The notes below the pieces were generated by a model. The model ran no database searches, was not told where the DNA came from, and saw only the letters and a program-made list of their open reading frames with translations. The position numbers and the translations under genes were made by a program. Shown piece after piece: positions 1-7,674 of a stretch of DNA of 24,400 bases (position 1 is its first letter; each line of letters starts with the position of its first letter). The stretch comes from Desulfobacteraceae bacterium (GTDB lineage Bacteria > Desulfobacterota > Desulfobacteria > Desulfobacterales > Desulfobacteraceae): NCBI GenBank assembly GCA_022712835.1, contig JAFLJU010000028.1, forward strand, positions 1 through 24,400. Reading direction: 5' to 3'.

Positions 1-1
1 T

Positions 2-1039
2 GAGACAGGCAGCCCCCACAGGGGAGACGGTTATCACCCCCAGGATTACCATTGCTTTGGCAAGCCTGTTCTTTCACCGGTGAGCGGCCGGGTCATCTCA
101 CTTGTCAACACAATTCCGGATAATCCAGTGGGTAGAGTAGATACAGAGAATAACTGGGGTAACCATGTGATTCTCCAGGCCGAGGCAGGATTCTTTGTGG
201 AACTTTCCCATTTGTCCCAGGGGTCTATCCAGGCCCGAAAAGGAGATTGGGTCACCCGGGGAGATCTTTTAGGCCATTGCGGAAACTCCGGGTATTCTCC
301 CCAGCCCCACCTCCATATCCAGGTCCAGGAAAGCGGTTTGCTCGGGGCATCAACCCTGCCCTTTTGTTTTTCAGGCTTCATCCAATCCTCAGAATATCGT
401 ATCAATAGCCTACCCTGGGCCGGCACCCTCATAAAACCTGCCAGCCCCAAAAAAGGCCAACGATTTTGCCAAACCTATCTTTTGGACGACTGTCTGTATT
501 TTAAAGTATTCCAGGGGACACAGAAAATCAAGGACCTGGCACTCACCGTTAAAATGGACCAGAACGGAAAAACCTATTTTGATTCAGGCAGGGGCCGGCT
601 CTTTTTCTACGAGAACCCGTCTGGATTTTTCTTTTATGAAATCTCTGGGAATGACCCCCTTCTTAGACGCCTGTTTAAAGCACTGCCAAGCCATCCCCTG
701 GTTTTGGAACCCGGAACCTTCTGGAAAGATACGCTTCCCACAGGTCTTTTGACCGCCCCATGGAAAAAGGCTTTCCAGCAATTTTTAAGCTCTTTCCACC
801 ATGGTCTGCCCGGCGCATCCATCACCCTTGTCTGTAAATCAAAATTTTGTGTGGAAGGTGAAATAAAGAATAGGGGGGGGCAAGGCCCGGAAAAATCCAT
901 GGTAGAATGGGATGCCAAAGGACAGCTGCAAAAAATCCAGATCAAAGACTATACCTATATGCGGGTGGATGGATTGGAATCATGGGACTACCAGATAAGG
1001 GACACCCTTTACAAAAACAAGAAAATTGCATCTGTTTAA
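2..1039 (+). CDS. M23-family (LytM-like) metallopeptidase, 5'-truncated by window edge
   Basis: The reading frame is open from base 2, so the start lies outside the window and 345 residues are visible. The first GTG (80) is inside the conserved fold and is not a credible start. The N-terminal part has the M23 beta-sheet pattern: an H-R-G-D segment, a D-Y-H-C-F-G-K-P-V strand, a P-V-S-G-R-V turn, N-W-G-N-H, S-H-L, and finally C-G-N-S-G followed by P-H-L-H-I-Q, the HxH zinc-ligand motif. M23 enzymes are zinc endopeptidases that usually cut peptidoglycan cross-bridges outside the cytoplasm. After about residue 120 comes a 220-residue C-terminal region I do not recognise. An 8-G run lies at 873-880. 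The family call is fairly secure; substrate and localisation are not, because any signal peptide is outside the window. Confidence 0.75.
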   Translation, partial: ETGSPHRGDGYHPQDYHCFGKPVLSPVSGRVISLVNTIPDNPVGRVDTENNWGNHVILQAEAGFFVELSHLSQGSIQARKGDWVTRGDLLGHCGNSGYSPQPHLHIQVQESGLLGASTLPFCFSGFIQSSEYRINSLPWAGTLIKPASPKKGQRFCQTYLLDDCLYFKVFQGTQKIKDLALTVKMDQNGKTYFDSGRGRLFFYENPSGFFFYEISGNDPLLRRLFKALPSHPLVLEPGTFWKDTLPTGLLTAPWKKAFQQFLSSFHHGLPGASITLVCKSKFCVEGEIKNRGGQGPEKSMVEWDAKGQLQKIQIKDYTYMRVDGLESWDYQIRDTLYKNKKIASV

Positions 1040-1069
1040 CCGTCAAAGAGAACAATTGCCCAAACCCGT

Positions 1070-1090
1070 TAAGGACCGCAGATAAAATAA
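1070..1090 (+). repeat. Dispersed intergenic repeat, copy 1
   Basis: This 21-base stretch, starting TAAGGACCGCAGAT, matches 14087-14107 with one mismatch. Both copies lie at or just after the 3' end of a plus-strand gene. Here the similarity fades after the core and no hairpin follows, so this may be a degraded copy of the longer element at 14087-14200. Confidence 0.5.
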
Positions 1091-1181
1091 AAGTAATACT
1101 CAAAAACTTGGTGCGCGATATGATGATTTATATCTTCCAGGCTATTTTATCCCCAGTTGTTTTTCAAAGCGTATAATTTCC

Positions 1182-1210
1182 TTGACTTTGAAGGGGTTTA
1201 TTTTAATATT
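1182..1210 (+). promoter_or_regulatory. Possible sigma-70-type promoter
   Basis: TTGACT (1182-1187) and AATATT (1205-1210) are separated by 17 bases, within the 427-base spacer before the small frameshifted ORF and the histidine kinase. The -10 box is weak. The rest of 1040-1351 shows nothing else I can name. Confidence 0.3.
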
Positions 1211-1351
1211 GTATAAATTGACCGTTGTCTATAAATAGCATTCTCAAAATTACCAATAGGATAACAATAAGAACATTTAATATCCCAATCCTTTGGTGTT
1301 TTTAAACGAAGCGAAAACGTGCAAATCATACCTTTTCAAGGAGGTTTCTCA

Positions 1352-1461
1352 TTGAAAAAAAACATATGCCGAATTACCCAGGTTGAATATGAAATTGCCG
1401 GGCCCGTGAAGATCAGGAATACATGAAAGAACTCTTTCCTAAATTCAAAGGGAAAAAATAA
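1352..1461 (+). pseudogene. Frameshifted small ORF upstream of the hybrid kinase
   Basis: A perfect Shine-Dalgarno AAGGAGG (1338-1344) stands 7 bases before a TTG that opens a 24-codon frame (L-K-K-N-I-C-R-I-T-Q-V-E-Y-E) ending at TGA 1424-1426. From about 1408 a second frame continues in protein-like fashion ([17 protein letters not shown]) to TAA 1459-1461, five bases before the kinase start. The two halves together look like a protein of about 36 residues broken by a single-base change near 1400-1408. No family is recognised. It could be a real frameshift, a sequencing error, or a translated leader for the kinase gene. Confidence 0.4.
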
Positions 1462-1466
1462 GGCAG

Positions 1467-3899
1467 ATGATCCCCCCCCCAAAACCATATTTTAAATTTT
1501 GGAACCGCTCCCTTGCGGGAGATATGATCATCAGTCAGGCTCTGGTCGTTACCCTGTCCACCGTCATCTTACTCAGTTTAGGCTATCTGATGCTTTCCAA
1601 CAGAGCGGATCGTCTATATAAACTTAAATCTTCAGAATACATAGGTTTCCTGCAGCATAATCTTACGGTACCCCTATGGAATTTTGATGGAGAGAGCATC
1701 TCCAATATCAGCAAATCAATTATTCAAAATGATTTGATTGTGGGGCTTGAAGTACTCGACACCGGCGGGAATTCATTATTTTTTTACAAAGATGAAACAG
1801 CAAAGGATATTATTGAGCAGGAAGCCCCCATTGTATATAATGATGAAATCGTCGGTAACATCAGGATAAATATCACCACAAGTTCTTTAAAAAAACAAAA
1901 CAAAGATTTAATTATCGCCATAACGGTCATTATCTGTGTGGTGTTGACCACCTTGATTATTGCCACAACCCTTCTCATACGGACAATCCTTCAAAAACCG
2001 TTAAATCAGTTGATTGCCGGGATTGAACAGGCCGCAAAGGGGGATTATGATTATCAATTTAAGCAGGCATCCCAGAAAGAAATCCAAATTATTACATCAA
2101 AATTTCATGACATGTCCAGGCAGGTCAGGCACCGCGAAAAATCTTTAACCGATATCAATTCACGATTGGGTCAGGAGATTAATGACAGAAAAAAGGCTGA
2201 AAACAAAGTACACAAACTTAATCAGGAACTGGAACAAAGAGTAGTGGAGCGTACCCGGCAATTGGAATTTGTAAACAAGGAGTTAGAGGACACCATTGAA
2301 CAGGTTCAAAATCTGGCCCGGGAAGCAGACTCTGCCAACCAGGCAAAAAGCGAATTCCTCGCCAATATGAGTCATGAAATAAGGACGCCCATGAACGGTA
2401 TCCTCGGTATGATCGGTATTTTGTTTGACACGAAACTGGATAAAGACCAGCAGGATTATGCCAGAAACGTTAAGATAAGCGCAGAGGCCCTCCTGGAAAT
2501 TATCAATGAAATTCTTGATTTCTCAAAAATAGAGGCTGGCAAACTTGATTTTGAAAACATTGAATTTGATCTCCGGGTCACATTGGAAGAGATCATTGAG
2601 ATGTTGACCTTAAAAGCAGAAGAAAAGAGGGTTGAGATGGTCTGCTTTATCCATCCCGAGGTACCCTCATTATTGAGGGGCGATCCCGGCCGTTTTCGTC
2701 AGATCATTTTAAACCTTGCCACCAACGCCATTAAATTTACAGACAAGGGATCTGTTTCCATACGGGTTAACCTGGAATCGGAAAGTGACACAGAGGCCAG
2801 GCTGTTGATCGAAGTGATTGATTCCGGTATTGGAATACCAAAAGACCGGCTGAGCCGCCTGTTCAAATCCTTTTCCCAGGTGGATACTTCTACCACCCGA
2901 AAATACGGAGGAACCGGCCTTGGTCTAGCCATTTCAAAAAGACTGATCGAGATGATGGGCGGAACGATAGATGTCACAAGTGAAGAGAAAAAAGGCTCTA
3001 CTTTTTGGTTTACGGCTGTTCTTGAAAAGCAGGATTTGTCACGGTTATCCGGAACCAAAAAATTTCCAGAAAATATTCAGGGGAAACGCATTCTTGGCGT
3101 GGATGACAATGCCATTAACCGGGAAATCATATTTGCATACTTAAAATCCTGGCAGTGTGACCCAAAAGTTGTCTCAACTGGAAAAGCAGCACTGGCGCAA
3201 TTAATCCGGGGAGCCCGGGAAGGGAAACCATATGATCTGCTGATCAGTGACATGATGATGCCCAAGATGGACGGGATGGAATTGGCCCGGTTGATTAAAA
3301 AGAACAAAGACCTTGATTCTACTCGTATCATCATGCTTACATCCTGTGGTATCCAGGGAGATGGTGCCAAAATAAAGGAAATCGGCCTTGACGGATATTT
3401 CAGCAAACCCATTAAACAATCTGATCTTTATAATGCCATCATCTCTGTATTCGGCATTGCCAAAGGCAAACAGGGCGATCATCCGAAAAAACAGATAATT
3501 ACCCGGCATATACTCAAGGAATTTAAAAAACAGAATATACGAATTCTGTTGGCTGAAGACAATCGAATCAACCAGAAAGTTGCCCTGCACCAGCTATCAA
3601 AATTCGGATACCAGGCAGATATAGCTGTCACAGGGAAAGAGGTAATAAATGCATTGGAAAAACAATCCTATGATCTCATCCTCATGGATGTTCAAATGCC
3701 GGAAATGGATGGCTACGAGGCCACACAACTAATAAGGGCTATGGATGACCAACGAAAAGATATACCGATTATAGCGATGACGGCCAAAGCCATGATGGGC
3801 GACCGTGAGAAGTGCCTGGAAGTTGGTATGAACGATTATATTTCAAAACCCGTTAAACCCGAAAAGCTTCTTAAAGCAATAACCACCTGGATAAAATAG
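1467..3899 (+). CDS. Membrane-bound hybrid sensor histidine kinase with two receiver domains
   Basis: 810 residues. Two transmembrane segments (about 18-43 and 147-171) enclose a periplasmic sensor region of about 100 residues that I do not recognise. A HAMP-like linker (about 172-225) and a coiled coil (about 226-295) follow. The HisKA box has phospho-acceptor His303 (M-S-H-E-I-R-T-P). The ATPase domain has the N box (Asn416, Asn420), D-S-G-I-G at 452 and G-G-T-G-L-G-L at 481. Receiver 1 has Asp546/547, phospho-site Asp595 and Lys647; receiver 2 has Glu697/Asp698, Asp741 and Lys794, so both look active. There is no C-terminal HPt domain, so a separate phosphotransfer protein or direct target must exist elsewhere. 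Codons 2-5 sit on a run of nine C (1472-1480). The SD is weak. It converges on the catabolic operon with a 22-base gap, and no partner regulator is adjacent. Confidence 0.92.
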   Translation: MIPPPKPYFKFWNRSLAGDMIISQALVVTLSTVILLSLGYLMLSNRADRLYKLKSSEYIGFLQHNLTVPLWNFDGESISNISKSIIQNDLIVGLEVLDTGGNSLFFYKDETAKDIIEQEAPIVYNDEIVGNIRINITTSSLKKQNKDLIIAITVIICVVLTTLIIATTLLIRTILQKPLNQLIAGIEQAAKGDYDYQFKQASQKEIQIITSKFHDMSRQVRHREKSLTDINSRLGQEINDRKKAENKVHKLNQELEQRVVERTRQLEFVNKELEDTIEQVQNLAREADSANQAKSEFLANMSHEIRTPMNGILGMIGILFDTKLDKDQQDYARNVKISAEALLEIINEILDFSKIEAGKLDFENIEFDLRVTLEEIIEMLTLKAEEKRVEMVCFIHPEVPSLLRGDPGRFRQIILNLATNAIKFTDKGSVSIRVNLESESDTEARLLIEVIDSGIGIPKDRLSRLFKSFSQVDTSTTRKYGGTGLGLAISKRLIEMMGGTIDVTSEEKKGSTFWFTAVLEKQDLSRLSGTKKFPENIQGKRILGVDDNAINREIIFAYLKSWQCDPKVVSTGKAALAQLIRGAREGKPYDLLISDMMMPKMDGMELARLIKKNKDLDSTRIIMLTSCGIQGDGAKIKEIGLDGYFSKPIKQSDLYNAIISVFGIAKGKQGDHPKKQIITRHILKEFKKQNIRILLAEDNRINQKVALHQLSKFGYQADIAVTGKEVINALEKQSYDLILMDVQMPEMDGYEATQLIRAMDDQRKDIPIIAMTAKAMMGDREKCLEVGMNDYISKPVKPEKLLKAITTWIK
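1472..1480 (+). repeat. Nine-C homopolymer in the kinase start region
   Basis: A run of nine C lies immediately after the ATG of the hybrid kinase, encoding Ile-Pro-Pro-Pro. A one-base slip here would shift the kinase out of frame at codon 5. Confidence 0.6.
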
Positions 3900-3921
3900 C
3901 TGCAATGTTGAGGATTTATGT

Positions 3922-4647
3922 TCATTTATTCGTTTTTAAGCTTTTTCTTATGGTTGAGTGTGCATAATTGATCATCGTAACCATATCAAATACTGGCAAA
4001 CCTCCCGTAGCCGTGTGGACAATTTGGGCATATGGCGGCATATTGGTACACTCAAGCACTATCGCTCCGATATCAGGGTTTTGCTGTATCAATTTTAAAG
4101 CTGTTTTCTGCATTTCGTTGCCACATTTTTCTATATCAAGCGTTTCTTTGCCCTTAATAAAAACAGATGAGAATTCTTCAGATTCTTCCATGCCGATAAT
4201 CTCGACATCATGAGGGTCGATCCCGACAGCAGCAAAGTGCTTCTGGGATAAAGATTTCTTGTGGGCTGTAATGACACCGACCTTCTGTTCTTTTTTGATG
4301 ATTGATTGGGCCAGGTTGATCTGTAGAAGGCTTGATGAAAAAACAGGTACACTTAAAGCCTGGGTCAGCTCGTTGTGAAACAAAGCCAAAAATCCGCAGG
4401 ATGTGGTAAGAATCTTAGCACCATTTAGGATCAACGCGCGGCCAGCCTCGATAAATGGTTGAATCAAACTTCTGTCAGCCTGGAGGACTATCCTTTCTGG
4501 GGACGCACCTTTGACAACTTTAAACTGAACCGGAAAATCAAAGGTTTCCGGGTTACCAATATCACCTTTGATTCTAGGAAAACAGGTGTCCAGCATAATA
4601 ATACCCACACACGGTTGGTCATTTTGATTTTCTAAGTTTCTGGTCAT
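3922..4647 (-). CDS. Asp/Glu/hydantoin racemase-family protein
   Basis: 241 residues, the length expected of this family. The two catalytic cysteines are present: Cys84 in T-T-S-C-G-F and Cys200 in L-E-C-T-N-M-P-P-Y, which mark the two-base, cofactor-independent racemase fold. The family also contains hydantoin racemases, maleate isomerases and arylmalonate decarboxylase, so racemisation is the most likely but not the only reaction. It is cytoplasmic, with no signal peptide. The start is supported by AAAGGA about 7 bases upstream. It is the last gene of the seven-gene minus-strand operon, 13 bases after the FAD/Fe-S subunit, suggesting it interconverts D and L forms of the substrate of the dehydrogenase encoded just upstream. 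It converges with the kinase gene. Confidence 0.8.
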   Translation of the reverse strand: MTRNLENQNDQPCVGIIMLDTCFPRIKGDIGNPETFDFPVQFKVVKGASPERIVLQADRSLIQPFIEAGRALILNGAKILTTSCGFLALFHNELTQALSVPVFSSSLLQINLAQSIIKKEQKVGVITAHKKSLSQKHFAAVGIDPHDVEIIGMEESEEFSSVFIKGKETLDIEKCGNEMQKTALKLIQQNPDIGAIVLECTNMPPYAQIVHTATGGLPVFDMVTMINYAHSTIRKSLKTNK

Positions 4648-4660
4648 TTGAAGTCCTTTT

Positions 4661-6136
4661 TCAAATGGGTTGGTCTAAAAAAGAGCTGATGGCGACATTC
4701 TTCACAGGAGCCCTGGACAGAGAAGGTCCAATGTCGTAAGGGTTTTTTTTCGTCAAAGCCATTATAATATCCGAAATAATTGTCCCGCAAACTCGTCCCT
4801 GACACCTACCCATTCCGCATCTTGTTGCTTTTTTTAATCCGCCGGAAGTTGTAAAGCCCTGTTCAATGGCTTTTTTTATGGTTCCCATGGTGATATTTTC
4901 ACACCGGCAGATAAGGGTATCATCATGAATTTGCTGATATGCATTAGACGGCACCTGGCAAAGATGATTTAAGAATGTGGCATAGGCGATCTGTTTATGG
5001 TCGAGGGAATGGAGTTGTTTAATTTGCTTTGAAATCTTTATTCCCTGTTTTTTTAAATTTATTTTATCAAGTCTTTTCAGAATGGAGATGGCAGCAATTT
5101 TTCCCTGGATATAAGATTTTTTGCCCCCGGCGATTCCGGTGATCTCTCCCACTGCAAAAACCGAATCAACGGATGATTCAAGGTTTTTGTCAGCGGTTAC
5201 AACCCAACCACCTTTGCCTTTTTGATATTCAATATCACAACCTGCCTGGACCGCTAATTCAATGTTGGGGACAAACCCATACCCGATGGCCAATGCATCT
5301 GCACAATATTTTGTTTCGGTTCCCTGGATGACCTGCCCTTGTGGGGTTGTTTTTGCCATAATGACAGCGTTAAAATTTGTGTTGCCCCGGGCTTCTACTA
5401 TTCTGGCAGACTTTACCGTGTGAACCCGGTTTCCCATCATCTGTGCCGTATAAAAAGCGCCTTCAAAAAGTTTAGGCCAATGGTGCTGTATTAAGGGCAG
5501 AAAGCTAAAGTTTTTACTAAAAGGATTCTCATCCAGAACGGTTGCTACCTTTCCTTGATTGCTCAAAATCTCTGATGCAAGAACCATCATAAGAGGGCTT
5601 GACCCTGCAATTATCGTATTAAACCCTGGTAAAACCCCATAACTTTTCATTAGAATTTGAGCAGCCCCAAGGGACATGACACCGGGAAGGGTCCACCCTT
5701 TAAATGGCAAATAGCGTTCTCTGGCACCGGTTGCAAAAATGAGATGTTCGGCCCGGACTTCCAGGATCTGTCCTGATCCTTTTTTCCCCGGTTTTTTATT
5801 TGTTTTTTTATCCGCTGCATTTGTCTTTATTTCTTTATGAATAAGAAGCCTTCTGTCTTTGAAGACCCCGAGCACCTGGGCCTGATGAATCCGGTCTATT
5901 GCAGAACCGGCATCATCGATTCGTTTCATCAAAGAAACCCCTTTTGTTTTCATTGAATCAGGTGTGAATTTGAAAAGTTTTTTGACGGTTTTTTCAGATT
6001 TTCTTAAAAGCTGACCGCCGGGCTGGATGTTCTCATCAATCATTAAGATATCAAGACCGTGCCCGGCAAGGGTTGCTGCCGCTGAAAGCCCACCCATGCC
6101 GGAACCTACAATCACCACATGATATTTAGCCTTCAT
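4661..6136 (-). CDS. FAD/[Fe-S] amino-acid dehydrogenase, alpha (HcnB/OoxA-like) subunit
   Basis: 491 residues from the ATG at 6136, which has GGAGA about 9 bases upstream and starts M-K-A-K-Y-H just before the FAD-binding G-S-G-M-G-G (11-16). The frame is open further upstream but those 28 residues look non-coding. A second nucleotide-binding region and an A-V-G-E-I-T-G motif are present. The C-terminus carries a BFD-like iron-sulfur module with Cys410-x-Cys412, Cys440-x4-Cys445 and Cys450. This layout is that of the alpha subunit of opine oxidase, D-hydroxyproline dehydrogenase and HCN synthase HcnB, where it passes electrons from the substrate-oxidising subunit. A Lys-rich insert (about 106-122) is unusual. 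It overlaps the [2Fe-2S] gene by 11 bases, so the two are translationally coupled. Confidence 0.85.
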   Translation of the reverse strand: MKAKYHVVIVGSGMGGLSAAATLAGHGLDILMIDENIQPGGQLLRKSEKTVKKLFKFTPDSMKTKGVSLMKRIDDAGSAIDRIHQAQVLGVFKDRRLLIHKEIKTNAADKKTNKKPGKKGSGQILEVRAEHLIFATGARERYLPFKGWTLPGVMSLGAAQILMKSYGVLPGFNTIIAGSSPLMMVLASEILSNQGKVATVLDENPFSKNFSFLPLIQHHWPKLFEGAFYTAQMMGNRVHTVKSARIVEARGNTNFNAVIMAKTTPQGQVIQGTETKYCADALAIGYGFVPNIELAVQAGCDIEYQKGKGGWVVTADKNLESSVDSVFAVGEITGIAGGKKSYIQGKIAAISILKRLDKINLKKQGIKISKQIKQLHSLDHKQIAYATFLNHLCQVPSNAYQQIHDDTLICRCENITMGTIKKAIEQGFTTSGGLKKATRCGMGRCQGRVCGTIISDIIMALTKKNPYDIGPSLSRAPVKNVAISSFLDQPI

Positions 6137-6461
6137 GGGTGTGAATCTCCATTTGATCTTGTACAAGAGTGATACAGGCTCTTTGATCCGGTAGTTGATT
6201 AATCGTAACCAGGCACTCATAGCAAATACCCATACCGCAAAAAACGCCCCTGGCCCTATTTGATTCTGATTGGTTTGATTCTAAAGAGTTTGATTTTGAA
6301 TGATTTAGTTGCCGGATACCGGCTGCTGTCAATGCTGCGTGAACAGTTTCTCCTTCAAAAGCCGTCACAGATTTACCATCTACCTTCAGACGGATTTGTC
6401 TTCCCCTGACAACCGAGGAAATCCTTAGGTCCTGGACATGATTTTTGCGGGTACTAGGCAT
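6126..6461 (-). CDS. [2Fe-2S] ferredoxin-like small subunit of the dehydrogenase (HcnA-like)
   Basis: 111 residues from the ATG at 6461, which follows AAGGAT by about 11 bases and overlaps the stop of the preceding gene by 8 bases. A TTG at 6488 gives a longer frame but lacks a convincing SD. Four cysteines in the plant-ferredoxin-type pattern, Cys75-x4-Cys80-x2-Cys83 and Cys96, with the C-G-M-G-I-C core, are those of the small subunit of HcnABC/opine-oxidase-type enzymes, which relays electrons toward the respiratory chain. Between the first strand pair and the cluster loop is a Ser/Asn/Glu-rich insert (about 54-69) made by a 15-bp tandem DNA repeat. It sits between the genes for the other two subunits. 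Confidence 0.85.
   Translation of the reverse strand: MPSTRKNHVQDLRISSVVRGRQIRLKVDGKSVTAFEGETVHAALTAAGIRQLNHSKSNSLESNQSESNRARGVFCGMGICYECLVTINQLPDQRACITLVQDQMEIHTHEG
6259..6303. repeat. 15-bp tandem repeat, three degenerate units, inside the [2Fe-2S] gene
   Basis: TTTGATTCT / TTTGATTCT / TTTGATTTT begin at 6259, 6274 and 6289, exactly 15 bases apart, with diverged 6-base tails. In the protein this gives a five-residue period (S-N-x-x-E type) just before the iron-sulfur loop. The unit length keeps frame. Confidence 0.6.
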
Positions 6462-7644
6462 CGTGATTATTATCCTTCGTTTCTTCAAGGCTATTCTTTA
6501 AAAATCTACCGGGTGAAAAAGGATCCAGGCAGATATCTGGTTTTTTATTCAAAAGCATCTGGGCCATTAGATCACCGGTAATGGGTGACAGGGCAATACC
6601 GTCTCCTTCGTGCCCGGCTGCCATAATAAAGCCCTCAAGAGATGTAACAGGTCCTATAATCGGTAACCCATCCGGTGTAAAAGGTCTGAGCCCTGCAAAG
6701 GTTCTGATCACTTGAAATGTTTCAAGTGCCGGAAGGATGACAGCGGTCTGTTTTAAAATTTTCTGGATGCCGGACAATGTGTTTTCCTTGTTAAATCCTG
6801 CAAATTCCCTTGTGGACCCTAGCAAAAGGTTTCCATTTTCTGTCTGTTCCATGGAGATTCCCTGGCCTGACTTGCCGGCAAGGTCAGGATTATACTTTGC
6901 CGCAATATAACTGGCTGAAATCAGACAATGTTTCAATATGGACTTTCCGGCATTGGTTACGACAATCTGCCCGCGTCTGGGTTTTATCGGCAGATCAATG
7001 TCCACCATTTGAGCGATGAGACCTGCCATGGCGCCTGCGGCATTGACCACAAGATCGGCTTTGATCTGTCCCTTGGTGGTGGCAACCCCGGTTACCCGGT
7101 TGTTTTGTGTAAGGATGCCCAGAACGGTTACACCCGTCATGATGTTGGCATGGTTTTTTTTAGCAGCCAGGGCAAATCCAAGGGTCAGGTTGATGGGATT
7201 TACCTGTGCATCCAAGGGTGAGAATGTAGAGCCAATTACACAAGATGATAAAAGGGGCTCTTTTCCAAGTGTCTGGGAAGTGTCAAGTAATTGAACGTCT
7301 AGTCCGATTCTTTGTTGCTCTTTGACATATTTTTCCATGGCCAGGTACTCGGGATCGGTTTCGATAACCACAAGTCCGCCGGTTTTCCTGAATTCAATGT
7401 CAAAGGGCAGTTCTTGTTGCAGCGCTTCAAACCGTTTCAGGCTTTCCATGGCAAGCAAAAGGTGGATACCCGGTTTTTTGGATTGCATGAAAACCAGACC
7501 ATCACAGGCACCTGAACTGCCCGAGGCCAAGTCCTTTTTTTCGATAAGCGTCACACGGGCCTTCTGTTTTGCCAGATGATAGGCAATCGACGTACCGATG
7601 ACCCCTCCGCCGATGATGACAATATGGGGAAAATTTTGTTTCAA
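6454..7644 (-). CDS. FAD-dependent amino-acid oxidase/dehydrogenase, beta (DAO-family, HcnC/OoxB-like) subunit
   Basis: 396 residues, typical for the D-amino-acid oxidase (DAO) fold. The FAD-binding G-G-G-V-I-G (12-17) follows the first strand. E-K-K-D-L-A-S-G-S-S-G at about 35-46 is the conserved DAO segment, and the C-terminal G-L-R-P-F-T-P-D-G-L-P-I-I-G block is diagnostic. The start is a TTG at 7644 with AAGGA 9 bases upstream; no better ATG precedes the FAD motif. In the family this subunit oxidises the C-N bond of an amino or imino acid to an imine/2-oxo acid. It is 30 bases downstream of the TRAP permease and overlaps the [2Fe-2S] subunit gene by 8 bases, so the three subunits are probably made in one complex. 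Confidence 0.87.
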   Translation of the reverse strand: MKQNFPHIVIIGGGVIGTSIAYHLAKQKARVTLIEKKDLASGSSGACDGLVFMQSKKPGIHLLLAMESLKRFEALQQELPFDIEFRKTGGLVVIETDPEYLAMEKYVKEQQRIGLDVQLLDTSQTLGKEPLLSSCVIGSTFSPLDAQVNPINLTLGFALAAKKNHANIMTGVTVLGILTQNNRVTGVATTKGQIKADLVVNAAGAMAGLIAQMVDIDLPIKPRRGQIVVTNAGKSILKHCLISASYIAAKYNPDLAGKSGQGISMEQTENGNLLLGSTREFAGFNKENTLSGIQKILKQTAVILPALETFQVIRTFAGLRPFTPDGLPIIGPVTSLEGFIMAAGHEGDGIALSPITGDLMAQMLLNKKPDICLDPFSPGRFLKNSLEETKDNNHDA

Positions 7645-7674
7645 GTTAGTGCTTCCTTTATTGCGGCTTCATGT

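Noticed and set aside
3900..3945. Terminator between the hybrid kinase and the racemase gene
   Set aside because: T-runs are present but no stem of useful length could be paired in the 22-base gap.
6137..6220. Longer start for the FAD/Fe-S alpha subunit
   Set aside because: The extra 28 residues overlap the [2Fe-2S] gene, do not resemble the family, and the ATG at 6136 has a proper SD next to the FAD motif.
6126..7644. True hydrogen cyanide synthase (hcnABC)
   Set aside because: Subunit types match, but the family is mostly other amino-acid dehydrogenases, the gene order differs, and transporter, racemase and ThDP genes suggest catabolism rather than cyanide production from glycine.
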